A stretch of DNA of 64,000 nucleotides. Origin: Bacteroidota bacterium. GTDB taxonomy: Bacteria > Bacteroidota > Bacteroidia > Cytophagales > Cyclobacteriaceae. Within the stretch, counting starts at the first letter, position 1. Each line of letters opens with the position of its first letter. Location of the stretch: contig JAFDYV010000003.1 in NCBI GenBank assembly GCA_018267275.1, positions 626,361-690,360 of the forward strand, written 5' to 3'. A program made the translations under genes and the position numbers. This document shows, in pieces, positions 9,407 to 19,918 of this stretch. Below the pieces are notes generated by a model. That model searched no databases. It was given only the letters and a program-made list of their open reading frames with translations, and was not told the DNA's origin.

Positions 9407-9916
9407 ATGGAAAAAGACTCCTGCTATAAAATCGGCTACATTACCCGGCCGCACGGGTTAAAAGGTGAGGTAACGGCCATACTCACAGAGCCCATCGACT
9501 TGAGCGAGATTAACTCATTCTTTCTTGAATACCAAAACAGCTTAGTTCCCTTCTTTATCGAGTCTTTCTCAGATCGTGGCGACAAAACTTTCTTCAAGTT
9601 CGAAGAGATTGACTCTACGGAAAAAGCCGACCCACTAAAAGGATGCAGTATCTATCTGCCCAAGTCCATACGCCCGAAGCTAAAACGGGGCGAATTTTAT
9701 GATGATGAGGTGATTGGTTTCAATGTTGAAGACAAAACGAAAGGCCTTTTAGGTTCGGTGAAAGAGGTCTCTGCCACAGGACCTAACCGGCTCCTATTGG
9801 TGCGATATAACCAAAAAGAAGTGCTCATACCTGTCAACGGGCCATTTATTGTCAGCACCAACAAATCCAAAAAACTGATTATGGTTGATTTGCCCGATGG
9901 CTTTTTGGACATTTGA
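9407..9916 (+). CDS. rimM: Ribosome maturation factor RimM
   Basis: 169 residues. The N-terminal RimM domain begins KIGYITRPHGLKGEV, the signature of this 30S assembly factor, and the C-terminal PRC-barrel domain contains LLLVRYNQKEVLIP and PDGFLDI. Full length. It is sandwiched between rpsP and trmD (3 bp gap) as in most bacteria, and a strong hairpin just upstream probably lowers its expression relative to S16. Confidence 0.93.
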   Translation: MEKDSCYKIGYITRPHGLKGEVTAILTEPIDLSEINSFFLEYQNSLVPFFIESFSDRGDKTFFKFEEIDSTEKADPLKGCSIYLPKSIRPKLKRGEFYDDEVIGFNVEDKTKGLLGSVKEVSATGPNRLLLVRYNQKEVLIPVNGPFIVSTNKSKKLIMVDLPDGFLDI

Positions 9917-9919
9917 AAT

Positions 9920-10588
9920 ATGCGCATCGACATTATCACATGCTTGCCGAGATTGCTTGAAAGCCCATTTGGCGATTCAATACTGAAACGCGCACAAGAC
10001 AAAGGTTTAGTGGCGGTGCATGTGCACGATTTGCGAGAGTATTCTACTAACAAGCACCGTACCACCGATGACTATGCGTTTGGAGGTGGAGCCGGCATGG
10101 TGATGATGATTGAACCAATTGATCGGTGCATTCAGGCCCTAACATCTGCTCGAGCATACGATGATATTATTTACATGAGCCCCGATGGCGAGCGCTTGAG
10201 TCAGTCTATCGCGAACCAGCTGAGCCTAAAAAAAAATCTGATCTTGTTGTGCGGCCATTACAAAGGTGTGGATGAGAGGGTGCGTGAACACCTTATTACC
10301 CGTGAGATCAGCATTGGGGATTACGTACTCTCTGGGGGTGAACTGGCCGCTGCGGTGGTGGCGGATGCCGTTATTCGGTTGTTGCCCGGTGTGTTAAATG
10401 ACGAGACCTCCGCGCTTAGCGACTCGTTTCAAGATGGATTAATTGCCCCACCTGTCTACACACGACCATCAGAATACAAGGGTTGGAAGGTGCCGGATGT
10501 GCTGCTTTCAGGACACCAGGCAAAGATTGAAGAATGGAAACAAGAGCAATCCATCAAGCGCACAAAAGAAAGGCGCCCCAACCTTTAA
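9920..10588 (+). CDS. trmD: tRNA (guanine-37-N1)-methyltransferase
   Basis: 222 residues. This SPOUT enzyme methylates G37 of tRNAs next to the anticodon using SAM. Visible are [18 protein letters not shown], the knot region [13 protein letters not shown] and [16 protein letters not shown], and C-terminal [19 protein letters not shown] and [12 protein letters not shown]. It follows rimM by 3 bp. Full length; no oddities. Confidence 0.96.
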   Translation: MRIDIITCLPRLLESPFGDSILKRAQDKGLVAVHVHDLREYSTNKHRTTDDYAFGGGAGMVMMIEPIDRCIQALTSARAYDDIIYMSPDGERLSQSIANQLSLKKNLILLCGHYKGVDERVREHLITREISIGDYVLSGGELAAAVVADAVIRLLPGVLNDETSALSDSFQDGLIAPPVYTRPSEYKGWKVPDVLLSGHQAKIEEWKQEQSIKRTKERRPNL

Positions 10589-10670
10589 AATGGCGTAAAA
10601 ACTAATGAAACAAGGTCGGTCACCTGCTAAAATTCTTTTTTAACATCATCCGTTTTTAACGTTATTCATC

Positions 10671-10678
10671 TATATTTG
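10671..10678 (+). promoter_or_regulatory. Probable rplS promoter (-7 box)
   Basis: TATATTTG is an exact TAnnTTTG match 26 bp before the rplS ATG, in the AT-rich gap between trmD and rplS. The -33 element is weak (a T run near 10653). It suggests rplS has its own promoter although it follows trmD. Confidence 0.5.
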
Positions 10679-10704
10679 CAGTCCAATTTTTAAAATCGAG
10701 GGTT

Positions 10705-11079
10705 ATGGCAGATTTAATGAAAGTAGCCGAACAGGAATTAGCCTCAAAAAGAGCTAGCCTTCCTAATTTCAAGGCTGGAGATACAATAAGCGTACACGTA
10801 AAAATCAGCGAAGGTAACAAAGAGAGGATCCAACAGTTTCAAGGAACCGTATTGTACCGCAGAGGTTCTTCTACCAATGGCGAGACTTTTTCAGTTAGAA
10901 AAGTATCCAATGGTGTAGGCGTAGAGCGTATTTTCCCCACCCTTAGCCCAAGCATCGACAAAATCGAGCTAATTAAAGAAGGTAAAGTAAGGAGAGCAAA
11001 ATTGTATTATTTGAAAGGCCGTCAAGGCAAGTCTGCAAGAATTAAGGAAAAGTTAGGCACCACTGAAGCGGCTGCTTAA
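10705..11079 (+). CDS. rplS: 50S ribosomal protein L19
   Basis: 124 residues. Contains the L19 hallmarks [47 protein letters not shown] and [20 protein letters not shown]. It lies at the 30S-50S interface. Conserved position after trmD, with its own likely promoter and a strong terminator downstream. Confidence 0.97.
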   Translation: MADLMKVAEQELASKRASLPNFKAGDTISVHVKISEGNKERIQQFQGTVLYRRGSSTNGETFSVRKVSNGVGVERIFPTLSPSIDKIELIKEGKVRRAKLYYLKGRQGKSARIKEKLGTTEAAA

Positions 11080-11103
11080 CCTTGCAAACCATTAAAATAT
11101 ATC

Positions 11104-11137
11104 AAAGCCCATTTCAAGCATTTGAAATGGGCTTTTT
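11104..11137 (+). terminator. Intrinsic terminator after rplS
   Basis: A perfect 14-bp stem (AAAGCCCATTTCAA / TTGAAATGGGCTTT) with a GCAT tetraloop, followed by Ts, 25 bp after the rplS stop. Confidence 0.88.
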
Positions 11138-11153
11138 GCTTTAAAATGAAGTT

Positions 11154-11183
11154 TTTGAACTAAGGCGCATCCCGTTATATTTG
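11154..11183 (+). promoter_or_regulatory. Promoter of the class I aldolase gene
   Basis: TTTG (11154..11157), an 18-bp spacer, then TATATTTG (11176..11183): a full match to the Bacteroidota primary-sigma consensus. The start codon follows 22 bp later, giving a short leader. Confidence 0.65.
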
Positions 11184-11204
11184 TCACCTCACATTCTAAA
11201 ACCT

Positions 11205-12278
11205 ATGGCCAAACCAACCTTATCTGAATTATTGGGCAAAGATGCCGAGTCATTATTGACCCATAAGAGCAAGACCATTTCAAAAGACCAACTGCACTTG
11301 CCCAGTGCAGATTTTGTTGATAAGATTTTCTTACAATCAAATAGAAATACGCAAGCGCTACGCAGTCTTCAAACGCTGTTTGACAAAGGTCGCTTGGGCG
11401 GCACAGGGTATCTATCGATTTTGCCAATCGACCAAGGCATTGAGCACAGTGCAGGAGCATCGTTTGCCAAAAACCCAATTTACTTCGATCCTGAAAACAT
11501 TGTAAAACTTGCCATTGAAGGCGGTTGCAATGCTGTTGCTACAACTTTTGGCGGCTTGGCCCTCATGTCAAGAAAGTATGCACACAAAATTCCTTTCATC
11601 GTAAAAGTAAATCACAATGAACTGCTTACGTATCCCAACAAAGCAGACCAAATCATGTATGGTTCGGTAGAAGATGCATGGAACTTGGGTGCGATTGCCA
11701 TTGGCGCCACAATCTACTTTGGCTCAGACAATGCTACGCGTCAAATACAAGAAGTTTCGGCCGCTTTTGAACGTGCGCACGAGCTTGGTATGGCCACCAT
11801 TTTGTGGTGCTATACCCGCAACGATGCCTTTAAGAGAGATGGAAAAGATTATCATGTTTCGGCTGACTTAACCGGGCAAGCCAACCATTTGGGCGTTACC
11901 ATCCAGGCCGATATCATTAAGCAAAAGTTGGCTGAAAACAACGGTGGTTATAAGGCATTGAACACCGGTGGCAGCAGCTATGGAAAATTAGACGAAAGGA
12001 TCTATACTGAATTGACCTCTGACCATCCGATAGATCTGTGCCGTTACCAAGTGGCCAACTGTTACATGGGTCGCGCTGGGCTCATCAATTCCGGTGGAGA
12101 TAGCAAAGGCGCTAGCGACATGGCAGACGCAGTGCGTACGGCAGTTATCAATAAACGCGCGGGTGGCATGGGCTTGATTTCAGGCAGAAAGGCTTTCCAA
12201 CGCCCTATGAAAGAAGGGGTAGAAATCTTAAATGCCATTCAAGACGTGTATTTAGATACGAAAATTGACATAGCATAA
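11205..12278 (+). CDS. fbaB: Fructose-bisphosphate aldolase class I (FbaB/DhnA type)
   Basis: 357 residues from the ATG at 11205; the frame is open from a TTG at 11181, but that TTG lies inside the promoter's -7 box. This Schiff-base aldolase interconverts fructose-1,6-bisphosphate with DHAP and glyceraldehyde-3-phosphate. Family features seen: [52 protein letters not shown], and a glycine-rich phosphate-binding end [15 protein letters not shown]. No zinc-binding class II motifs. Monocistronic, between a terminator and accD. Confidence 0.92.
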   Translation: MAKPTLSELLGKDAESLLTHKSKTISKDQLHLPSADFVDKIFLQSNRNTQALRSLQTLFDKGRLGGTGYLSILPIDQGIEHSAGASFAKNPIYFDPENIVKLAIEGGCNAVATTFGGLALMSRKYAHKIPFIVKVNHNELLTYPNKADQIMYGSVEDAWNLGAIAIGATIYFGSDNATRQIQEVSAAFERAHELGMATILWCYTRNDAFKRDGKDYHVSADLTGQANHLGVTIQADIIKQKLAENNGGYKALNTGGSSYGKLDERIYTELTSDHPIDLCRYQVANCYMGRAGLINSGGDSKGASDMADAVRTAVINKRAGGMGLISGRKAFQRPMKEGVEILNAIQDVYLDTKIDIA

Positions 12279-12357
12279 AATTTACGATTTCTGATTTTTG
12301 ATTTGCGACTTCTTAAGTCGCTTCGGAATCTGAAATTTCAAATCTTAAAGTAATCAG

Positions 12358-13197
12358 ATGCCTTGGTTCAAACGTACAGATAAAGGAATCTTAACACCCA
12401 CCGAAGCAAAACGCGAAGTGCCTGATGGCCTTTGGTTCAAATCGCCCGGTGGCAAGATTGTACATACCCGTGAGTTGAAAAATAATGCTTACGTGGTGCC
12501 TGAGGAAGACCTTCATGTAAAAATCGGATCAGAAGAGTACTTCGAAATTCTGTTTGATAACAACGAGTTTACTGAGTTAGACGCCAACATGGAGTCCGGT
12601 GACCCGTTGAAGTTTGTTGACACTAAACCATACCCCAAGCGCATTAAAGAATCACAGGCAAAATCAAAATTGAAAGATGCCGTGCGGACTGCCTATGGGA
12701 AGATGAATGGACTAGACTTAGTGGTAGCCTGTATGGACTTCGCTTTCATCGGTGGAAGCATGGGCTCCGTTGTGGGCGAGAAAATCGCGCGTGCTGCGGA
12801 TCATAGTCTTAAAACCAAAACCCCGTTATTGATTATTTCTCGATCGGGTGGTGCACGAATGATGGAAGCTGGCATTTCATTAATGCAGTTGGCCAAGGTA
12901 TCGGCAAAATTGGCGTTGCTTGACGAGGCCAAGGTACCTTACATCTCGCTGCTCACCGACCCTACTACGGGTGGTGTTACGGCATCTTTTGCTATGTTGG
13001 GAGACTTTAACATTGCGGAGCCGGGTGCATTGATTGGGTTTGCGGGCCCACGCGTGATACGCGAAACGATTGGCAAAGATTTACCGAAAGGTTTTCAGAG
13101 TTCGGAGTTTGTACTCGAACATGGATTTTTAGATTTCATCATTGATAGAAGAAGCCTGAAACAACGCCTCACCACGTTGTTAAAGATGTTGCGTTAG
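12358..13197 (+). CDS. accD: Acetyl-CoA carboxylase carboxyltransferase beta subunit lacking zinc-ribbon cysteines
   Basis: 279 residues. With AccA it transfers the carboxyl group from biotin to acetyl-CoA in fatty acid synthesis. The crotonase-like core is well conserved: [71 protein letters not shown]. In the N-terminal segment, where the E. coli protein has a four-cysteine zinc ribbon, this one reads [19 protein letters not shown] with no cysteine. My recollection is that other Bacteroidota share this, so it is probably a lineage trait rather than a defect. Confidence 0.95.
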   Translation: MPWFKRTDKGILTPTEAKREVPDGLWFKSPGGKIVHTRELKNNAYVVPEEDLHVKIGSEEYFEILFDNNEFTELDANMESGDPLKFVDTKPYPKRIKESQAKSKLKDAVRTAYGKMNGLDLVVACMDFAFIGGSMGSVVGEKIARAADHSLKTKTPLLIISRSGGARMMEAGISLMQLAKVSAKLALLDEAKVPYISLLTDPTTGGVTASFAMLGDFNIAEPGALIGFAGPRVIRETIGKDLPKGFQSSEFVLEHGFLDFIIDRRSLKQRLTTLLKMLR

Positions 13198-13206
13198 AAC
13201 AACCTC

Positions 13207-13842
13207 GTGTCAACCGTTGTTATTGAACCTCACTACCTTCCCTGTATTGAGTATTTCTGTGCATTGCTTCCGCACCACCAACTCATGTTGGAAAAACATG
13301 AGCATTTCGTAAAGCAGAGCTACAGGGCAAGATGCCACATAAATACCTCGCAGGGTAGCCTAATGTTGGTGCTGCCCACGGCCGAGAATCATGGAAAAGT
13401 GACTTTGGGAGCAGTGCAATTAGACACATCCCCTCGCTGGCGTAACAATCATTGGCGCACAATTCAGTCCGCCTATCAGAAAGCACCATTCTTCGAATTT
13501 TATGCAGACGAACTACGAACCATTTTATTTGAGCCCCATCGTTTGTTGTTCGACTTCAACAAAAGTTTGCTGTCATTCTGTCTGCGCAGCCTAAAGCTCA
13601 ACATTCCAATAGCTGAAACTCTGTCGTACCAAAAAGACTACCCAACCGGAGTGGTAGACCAACGAAACGCCATTAATGCGAAGAAACCCCATTCTGCACG
13701 CAGCTTATACCAACCGGTGGAATACACACAAGTCTTTGGCAATGCTTTTGTAGAAAACCTTAGTGTGATCGATTTGTTGTTTTGCGAAGGCCCCAACGCT
13801 ACGCGCATCATCAAAACTTCGGCCCGGTTGGTGAACAAATAA
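13207..13842 (+). CDS. WbqC-family protein
   Basis: 211 residues from a GTG start at 13207, chosen because the family begins with a strand like VVIEPHYLPCIEYFCAL; the first ATG would remove it. WbqC proteins occur in polysaccharide loci and their reaction is not settled. Other conserved-looking parts are YRARCHINTSQG, SPRWRNNHWRTIQSAYQKAPFFEFY and the C-terminal VIDLLFCEGPNA. It follows accD by 9 bp, so the two are probably cotranscribed. Confidence 0.85.
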   Translation: MSTVVIEPHYLPCIEYFCALLPHHQLMLEKHEHFVKQSYRARCHINTSQGSLMLVLPTAENHGKVTLGAVQLDTSPRWRNNHWRTIQSAYQKAPFFEFYADELRTILFEPHRLLFDFNKSLLSFCLRSLKLNIPIAETLSYQKDYPTGVVDQRNAINAKKPHSARSLYQPVEYTQVFGNAFVENLSVIDLLFCEGPNATRIIKTSARLVNK

Positions 13843-13952
13843 TTTAACTCAAACGTTTGGAATACATGTTTGAAAGGGTGCTGCGAAGGCCAAAATTTGG
13901 GTTTTGACTGTTACCTTCTAAAACTTTACATTTACATATCTTAATCATCGCT

Positions 13953-16511
13953 ATGCCAAATAATATGGAAGCAAAATTTTCTAACCGGGTTAAAGAAGTG
14001 ATTTCGTTAAGCCGGGAAGAAGCTCTTCGATTAGGTCATGATTACATCGGTACCGAACACTTAATTTTAGGAATGATACGCGAAGGCGAAGGCGTTGCTG
14101 TGAGCGTACTAAAGAAATTGGGTGTGCCGCTAGATCAACTACGGGGGGAAATAGAGCGCGTCTCAAAAGGCACTGCTACTCATGAAATAAAAAATCTCGC
14201 GAACATTCCGTTAACTCGCGCTTCAGAAAAAACACTGAAGATTACCTACTTGGAAGCAAAAGTTTTCAAAGCGCAATTGATTGGAACCGAACACCTATTA
14301 CTATCCATTTTGAGAGACCCAGATAACTTGGCCACGCAAATCTTGAATAAGTTTGATGTAGCCTACGATGTGGTGAAAGAAATGTTGGAGTACCAACAAG
14401 ATCAACCCACGGCATCTTCTGATACAGACGATCCAGATGACGATTCATCCAAAATGTTTAGCAGCGGTGCTTCTGGCGCAGGCGCAGGCAAAGAGAAAAA
14501 AGGCGCTGAGAAATCAAGAACCCCAGTGCTGGATAATTTCGGCCGCGACCTTACTAAGTTGGCAGAAGACAACAAGCTAGACCCTATTGTAGGTCGTGAA
14601 AAAGAAATTGAACGTGTGGCACAAATCCTGAGCCGCAGAAAAAAGAACAATCCAATTTTAATTGGAGAACCTGGCGTAGGTAAAACTGCCATCGCAGAAG
14701 GTCTGGCGTTGCGAATCGTGCAAAAGAAGGTGGCCCGGGTGTTGTTTGGCAAGAGAGTGGTAACGCTAGATTTAGCATCCCTGGTAGCGGGCACCAAGTA
14801 CCGCGGTCAGTTTGAAGAACGCATGAAGGCGGTGATGAACGAGCTTGAGAAATCACCAGATGTGATTTTGTTTATCGATGAGTTGCATACAATTGTGGGC
14901 GCGGGTGGTGCTTCTGGCTCACTAGATGCCTCAAACATGTTTAAGCCAGCCCTGGCGCGTGGCGAAATACAATGCATTGGTGCTACTACGTTGGACGAGT
15001 ATCGGCAGTACATAGAGAAAGATGGAGCTTTGGCAAGACGTTTCCAGATGGTGATGGTAGACTCCACGTCAGTAGATGAAACCATTCAGATTTTGGACAA
15101 CATCAAAGAGAAATATGAAGATCACCACCACGTGAGTTACACGAAAGAAGCAATTGAAGCTTGCGTGAAGTTGTCGGACCGCTACATCAGCGACCGTTTT
15201 TTACCAGACAAAGCCATTGACGTGTTGGATGAGGCAGGGGCCCGGGTTCACATCAACAACATACACGTGCCAGAAGAAATTGTGAAGTTTGAGGCGGCTA
15301 TTGAAGAAGTTAAAAAGGAAAAGAACCGCGTGGTAAAAAGCCAGAAATACGAAGAGGCGGCACAATTGCGTGACAAAGAAAAGAAATTGATTGAGCAGCT
15401 TGATTTGGCAAAAGCCCGCTGGGAAGAAAAAACCCGAACCGAAAAATACACCGTTACAGAAGAGAATGTTGCGGATGTTATTGGCATGATGACCGGCATA
15501 CCTGCTAATCGCATCGCACAAAAAGAAAGTAACAAGTTGTTGGGCATGGCCGACCAGCTTAGCGGCAAGGTGATTGGTCAAGAGGAAGCGATCAAAAAGT
15601 TGGTGAAAGCCATACAACGAACCCGCGTGGGGTTGAAAGACCCCAAGAAACCCATTGGGTCGTTTATTTTCTTGGGCCCAACCGGTGTTGGTAAAACTGA
15701 GTTAGCCAAAGTGTTGGCTACTTATTTGTTTGACAAAGACGATACGCTGGTGCGGATTGACATGAGCGAGTACATGGAGAAATTTTCCGTATCGCGATTG
15801 GTAGGCGCACCCCCCGGATACGTAGGATATGAAGAAGGAGGACAGCTTACTGAAAAGGTGAGACGTAAGCCTTATTCTGTGGTGCTGTTAGATGAGATTG
15901 AAAAAGCCCACCCTGATGTATTCAATATTCTGCTGCAAGTGCTAGACGATGGCATTTTGACCGATGGCTTGGGGCGCAGGGTTGACTTTAGAAACACGAT
16001 TATTATCATGACCTCCAACATTGGCGTTCGCGACCTGAAGGATTTTGGAGCAGGCATCGGGTTTGCAACTAAAGCAAAGCGCGAAAATGAAGAGGAGTTG
16101 ATGAAGTCAACGATACAAAGTGCTTTGAAGCGTGCTTTCAGCCCCGAGTTCCTGAATCGTTTGGATGACGTGATTGTGTTTAATTCTCTGCAACGCGAAC
16201 ATATTCACAAGATCATAGACATTACGTTGGGCAAATTGTTTGCTCGCATTTTGTCGCTGGGTTATAATGTTGAGTTAACCGAAAAAGCGAAAGACTTCTT
16301 AGCAGAAAAAGGATACGACCAGCAGTTTGGCGCACGCCCGTTAAACCGCGCTATACAAAAGTATTTGGAAGACCCTGTTGCTGAAGAGATCTTGAAAGGT
16401 GAAGTAACCGAGGGGGGCACAATTTTGGCCGACTATGAGGGTACGGGCGAATCGCTGACCATCAAAGTGAAAAAGGCAAAGGCCTCGTCAAAGGAAAAGA
16501 AGAGCGAGTAA
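13953..16511 (+). CDS. clpC: ATP-dependent Clp protease ATP-binding subunit ClpC
   Basis: 852 residues. The order is an N-terminal Clp repeat domain ([15 protein letters not shown]), an acidic linker, AAA+ module 1 (Walker [14 protein letters not shown], Walker [14 protein letters not shown]), a coiled middle region with a UVR-like [16 protein letters not shown]+ module 2 ([23 protein letters not shown]) and a ClpB-D2-type C-terminus. The tripeptide IGF in GAGIGFATK matches the (L/I/V)GF loop that docks on ClpP. The UVR element and length separate ClpC from ClpB and ClpA. The start may be Met1 or Met5. Ends 20 bp before a strong terminator. Confidence 0.96.
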   Translation: MPNNMEAKFSNRVKEVISLSREEALRLGHDYIGTEHLILGMIREGEGVAVSVLKKLGVPLDQLRGEIERVSKGTATHEIKNLANIPLTRASEKTLKITYLEAKVFKAQLIGTEHLLLSILRDPDNLATQILNKFDVAYDVVKEMLEYQQDQPTASSDTDDPDDDSSKMFSSGASGAGAGKEKKGAEKSRTPVLDNFGRDLTKLAEDNKLDPIVGREKEIERVAQILSRRKKNNPILIGEPGVGKTAIAEGLALRIVQKKVARVLFGKRVVTLDLASLVAGTKYRGQFEERMKAVMNELEKSPDVILFIDELHTIVGAGGASGSLDASNMFKPALARGEIQCIGATTLDEYRQYIEKDGALARRFQMVMVDSTSVDETIQILDNIKEKYEDHHHVSYTKEAIEACVKLSDRYISDRFLPDKAIDVLDEAGARVHINNIHVPEEIVKFEAAIEEVKKEKNRVVKSQKYEEAAQLRDKEKKLIEQLDLAKARWEEKTRTEKYTVTEENVADVIGMMTGIPANRIAQKESNKLLGMADQLSGKVIGQEEAIKKLVKAIQRTRVGLKDPKKPIGSFIFLGPTGVGKTELAKVLATYLFDKDDTLVRIDMSEYMEKFSVSRLVGAPPGYVGYEEGGQLTEKVRRKPYSVVLLDEIEKAHPDVFNILLQVLDDGILTDGLGRRVDFRNTIIIMTSNIGVRDLKDFGAGIGFATKAKRENEEELMKSTIQSALKRAFSPEFLNRLDDVIVFNSLQREHIHKIIDITLGKLFARILSLGYNVELTEKAKDFLAEKGYDQQFGARPLNRAIQKYLEDPVAEEILKGEVTEGGTILADYEGTGESLTIKVKKAKASSKEKKSE

Positions 16512-16530
16512 GTCAAATAAGGCTGAAAAC

Positions 16531-16557
16531 AAAAAACCCCGCACTGCGGGGTTTTTT
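16531..16557. terminator. Bidirectional terminator between clpC and the converging FecR/TPR gene
   Basis: A perfect 12-bp stem AAAAAACCCCGC / GCGGGGTTTTTT around an ACT loop. The flanking A and T runs let it work on both strands, as expected between genes ending at 16511 (+) and 16576 (-). Confidence 0.93.
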
Positions 16558-16575
16558 GTGCGGTAACAAATCGCC

Positions 16576-17490
16576 TCAATTGCTTTGCGTTGTTTGGCTT
16601 GGCTTTTTCAACTTATTTCTAAAAAGAAACTCCTCAAAAGCCTCCTTATATGTCGGAACATCAGGAGCCAATTTGATTGCATCTTCGTATGCTCCGATGG
16701 CATCTATAAACAAACGATTTTCCTCATAAAAGCCGGCCATAATAAAACTGTTCAACGCTGTAGGCTGTTGAATATCGTCCCCCATTTCGGTTATCAATTT
16801 CTTGATTAGATTTTGTCTTTCTGGAGATAATCTTTTAATGAGAAATGATTTTACATCTTTTGATTTGTCACCTTTCCTTCTGACTTCAACTAATATGTCT
16901 TCATTTTTAAGCTTTGGATCGTTTCTATCGATTTGTGCCGAGTACTCAGGCGTTTGAAACTTAACAAGCTCATCTCCAAACATATTTTTTGCAATTACTT
17001 CGAACGGCCCAGCAACTTTGGTCTCCCAAGTAATATGCACAATCCCATTGAAGGTATCTCCAAATTGGTTCTCAGGCAAAAAAACTTTTATCTCACCAGG
17101 CAAATCTCTCGTGACTGATCCAGTCGCACTTAGCCTATTTTTCTTTGCTTCGGCAGAATTGCTTGACAAAATAAAGTCTGTGTACTTGCTTACTACGCTG
17201 GCCCCAGGACCCACTTTAGCTGCTAAATCGGCAATTTTATAGGTTTTTGCCTCCTTTAGCTCGAGCGGCTTGCCCGAGTTGTGCACCAAGGCTACGTAGG
17301 CATTCTCTGCGACTTTCAGTTCATCGTCTTTGCCCAGTTTGTCGCCTGTTTTCAACGCCTGCCATGCGCTGCCTGTTTTCACCTCGTTTGAGCCTTTGTT
17401 GGCCATCACCTTGAAGGCGTAATCTTGCGCATTAACCCCCAAAACGAGGGCGAAAAAGCCAATTAGTACTAAAATTCCATTCTTTTTCAT
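16576..17490 (-). CDS. Secreted FecR-like/TPR-like protein partnered with a CHASE2 protein
   Basis: 304 residues from the ATG at 17490, which gives a signal peptide (MKKNGILVLIGFFALVLGVNAQ); the frame is open to 17553 without a sensible start. Residues about 30-75 (LKTGDKLGKDDELKVAENAY, then ALVHNSGKPLELKE) look like a FecR-type beta domain. The C-terminus (AIGAYEDAIKLAPD, YKEAFEEFL) looks like one TPR. It lies directly downstream of the CHASE2 gene on the same strand, and FecR with CHASE2 is a known pairing in sensory proteins, so the two probably work together in the envelope. Exact function unknown. Confidence 0.75.
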   Translation of the reverse strand: MKKNGILVLIGFFALVLGVNAQDYAFKVMANKGSNEVKTGSAWQALKTGDKLGKDDELKVAENAYVALVHNSGKPLELKEAKTYKIADLAAKVGPGASVVSKYTDFILSSNSAEAKKNRLSATGSVTRDLPGEIKVFLPENQFGDTFNGIVHITWETKVAGPFEVIAKNMFGDELVKFQTPEYSAQIDRNDPKLKNEDILVEVRRKGDKSKDVKSFLIKRLSPERQNLIKKLITEMGDDIQQPTALNSFIMAGFYEENRLFIDAIGAYEDAIKLAPDVPTYKEAFEEFLFRNKLKKPSQTTQSN

Positions 17491-17549
17491 TGTTTTTTGG
17501 TGTTCGTTATTTTGGATAAATGTAATAAAAATTATGCCAATCCAGCCAG

Positions 17550-18869
17550 TCACTCTTTTGATACCAGTTCTCGCTGTTTGGTAAGCCTATGAAGTATCTC
17601 GTTTTGCACGGATTTAAAGATGTCGTAACAGGGACCAACTAAGGCTGTAGCCAACAGAGTTAATGAAAGCTCGAGCTTTAAGTTCCAATATGCGAAAGCG
17701 AGCACGATAACAATCATTATCAAAAAAATTTGCGTAATCTGAATAATAACGGACAGGGCATCATACCAAATCGGAAGATTAACATCCATCCAAACAAACA
17801 AAGCCACTGTAAGCCAGCAAAAAATAAAGGCGATGGCAAACTGAAACCATTTCGGGATCTCATCAATATAATTTTCGTTCAAGATCATTGCAACCGCATT
17901 AGCATGAACAACCGGCCCGAACATATCAGGGTTTGCTCGTCCGCCTATTTTCTTATTCAATGGAGTAAAAAACTTATCTTCCCAAGCTGAGTCACCCAAA
18001 TGATCACCCAGGTAACCAATAATTACTATCTTGTCTTTAAACAAATCCGGGACAAAATTCCCTTCAAAAACGTCATCGAAATCAATTACATAGAAACCCG
18101 TTCCAAAATTTGTACTCTTGGTATCATCGATTTTTGACGTTTTCACCTTTAAATGAACTACGTCAATGTTACCATAGAAATTGATGATCTCCTCCTCCTT
18201 ATTTCGTGCAAGAAATTTCTTCACTTTATTTGAATCATATAAGTTGGCTATTTGTGTTGAAAATGCTAGTTCGCGTTTGCCGTTTACCAAAAAATAGGGC
18301 CAGAACGTGCGAACTTGCTTGACGTCTTCTTGCCAAGCAGCATTTGTTGGGAAGTTTACAAATCCTTCGTAAGAAAAGTCACTAAAAATAGCGTCTGAAA
18401 TCTCAATTGAGTCCGCAACATTGCTGTCAAAATTAGCAAGCGAATCAGTTTGCATTAACTTCTCTCCGATCACCACATTACCGGCCTCCTTGATTGCATT
18501 ACTCAGAAGTTGATTTCCAAATACATCAAGCAACTGAGGACAATTGATCGAATCCCGTAACCCTCCCTCACATATGTAACGAGCATCGAGCGCGATTACT
18601 CGTGGTTTGTGTTGACTAATAATTTCAACTAACCCTGCTACATTTCGTCTTGAAAGCTGGCCAAAGTTTACCATCACAATTCGCTCATCCACCTTTGGGT
18701 CTGGCCGCAAATTATTGAAAGCATAATCTGTAAGCTCGAAATCTGAAAAGGCTAACGATATTGTATCGAATGCGCTAAAGATATTCAGATCCGAAATAGA
18801 GCTTACAGCCCACATCATACCAAATACGAAAACAGTAATGGCCGTACACTGAACCCAAAATTTCTTCAT
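17550..18869 (-). CDS. CHASE2-domain membrane protein without an output domain
   Basis: 439 residues. An N-terminal membrane helix is followed by a long extracytoplasmic domain (about 40-330) with CHASE2 features (VDERIVMVNFGQLSRR, ALDARYICEGG, KDKIVIIGYLGDHLGDSAWEDKFFTP, GPVVHANAVAMIL), then two or three helices at the C-terminus. In most CHASE2 proteins a cyclase or kinase domain follows, but here it ends about 30 residues after the last helix. The downstream FecR/TPR-like protein may be the partner. Divergent from meaB. Confidence 0.85.
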   Translation of the reverse strand: MKKFWVQCTAITVFVFGMMWAVSSISDLNIFSAFDTISLAFSDFELTDYAFNNLRPDPKVDERIVMVNFGQLSRRNVAGLVEIISQHKPRVIALDARYICEGGLRDSINCPQLLDVFGNQLLSNAIKEAGNVVIGEKLMQTDSLANFDSNVADSIEISDAIFSDFSYEGFVNFPTNAAWQEDVKQVRTFWPYFLVNGKRELAFSTQIANLYDSNKVKKFLARNKEEEIINFYGNIDVVHLKVKTSKIDDTKSTNFGTGFYVIDFDDVFEGNFVPDLFKDKIVIIGYLGDHLGDSAWEDKFFTPLNKKIGGRANPDMFGPVVHANAVAMILNENYIDEIPKWFQFAIAFIFCWLTVALFVWMDVNLPIWYDALSVIIQITQIFLIMIVIVLAFAYWNLKLELSLTLLATALVGPCYDIFKSVQNEILHRLTKQRELVSKE

Positions 18870-18919
18870 AGGTTAAATTGTTGATTCCTAAATTTAGGAA
18901 TTTAGTTCACTTTTGTAAA

Positions 18920-19918
18920 ACATTGAAAGCAATCCACAACAAGCCTTCTTTAGCCTTACTCGAACGCAACATTCGATTGGGCAGCACCGTGGCGCTCGGG
19001 CAAGGCATAACGCTGGTGGAAAGCACGCGCGAAGAAGACCGCGAATTAGCGCAACAACTGTTAAACGCCCTCATGCCATTTACCGGCAACGCCACTCGCA
19101 TCGGCATTACGGGCGTGCCGGGTGTGGGCAAAAGCACCTTCATTGAAGCCTTTGGCAAACACCTAACCGCACAGGGAAAAAAGATTGCTGTGCTTGCCAT
19201 TGACCCTTCTAGCGGCAAAACCAAAGGCAGCATTTTAGGCGATAAAACACGGATGGAAGAACTCGCGAAAGACCCGCTCGCTTTCATCCGGCCAACCGCT
19301 GCGGGGGCAGCGCTAGGCGGTGTTGCCTACCGCACCCGTGAAGCAATGCTGCTCTGCGAAGCGGCTGGCTTTGATGTAGTGCTGATTGAAACGGTTGGTG
19401 TGGGGCAATCCGAAACTTCAGTGCGCAACCTGGTAGACTACTTTCTTCTGTTGATGCTGGCTGGTGCAGGCGATGAACTGCAGGGAATAAAAAAAGGGAT
19501 TATTGAAATGGCAGATGGTTTGGTGATCACAAAGGCAGATGGTGATAATCAAAAAAGAGCCACACAAGCACAAGCTGATTTTCAATATGCATTGCACTTG
19601 TTTCCATCGCCCGAATCGGGTGTGAAAACTAATGTTCTAACATGTTCAGCAATGACTAATCAAGGCATTGCTGAGGTGTGGCAAACCATTGAACAATTTG
19701 TAGAAACCACAAGACAAAATGGTTTTTTTGAGTTGAATCGAAGTGAGCAAGACATTGGTTGGTTCGAAGAACTATTTGAACAACGTTGGCATCAACAACT
19801 GTTCAAACAATCAGGAGTTGCGGAACTCAAACAAAACTTAGAGATTCAAATCAAAGCAAAGAAGATTTCCCCAACCCAAGCTGTCAACCACCTTTTTGCT
19901 GCAATGAGTAAGAGTTAA
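18920..19918 (+). CDS. meaB: Methylmalonyl-CoA mutase-associated GTPase MeaB (ArgK-like)
   Basis: About 332 residues. A G3E P-loop GTPase that protects and reloads B12-dependent methylmalonyl-CoA mutase. Walker A GVPGVGKSTF, DPSSGKTKGSILGDKTRM, RPTAAGAALGGVA, Walker B VVLIETVGVGQSE and base-recognition ITKAD are all present. The start is uncertain: no ATG fits. The TTG at 18920 is preferred; an upstream TTG at 18878 lies only 8 bp from the divergent CHASE2 start. No mutase gene is in view, but B12-uptake genes follow within 1 kb, a sensible context. Confidence 0.92.
   Translation, partial: TLKAIHNKPSLALLERNIRLGSTVALGQGITLVESTREEDRELAQQLLNALMPFTGNATRIGITGVPGVGKSTFIEAFGKHLTAQGKKIAVLAIDPSSGKTKGSILGDKTRMEELAKDPLAFIRPTAAGAALGGVAYRTREAMLLCEAAGFDVVLIETVGVGQSETSVRNLVDYFLLLMLAGAGDELQGIKKGIIEMADGLVITKADGDNQKRATQAQADFQYALHLFPSPESGVKTNVLTCSAMTNQGIAEVWQTIEQFVETTRQNGFFELNRSEQDIGWFEELFEQRWHQQLFKQSGVAELKQNLEIQIKAKKISPTQAVNHLFAAMSKS

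Noticed and set aside
12306..12322. GCGACTT-CTT-AAGTCGC between the aldolase and accD as a terminator
   Set aside because: Stem of only 7 bp and no T tract; the region does not look terminated.
15201..15617. Open frames antisense to clpC
   Set aside because: Phe/Leu-rich reverse translations of the helical middle region, with no family features.
18878..18919. Upstream TTG as the meaB start
   Set aside because: It leaves only 8 bp to the divergent CHASE2 start and adds residues that do not look like the family; the TTG at 18920 fits better.
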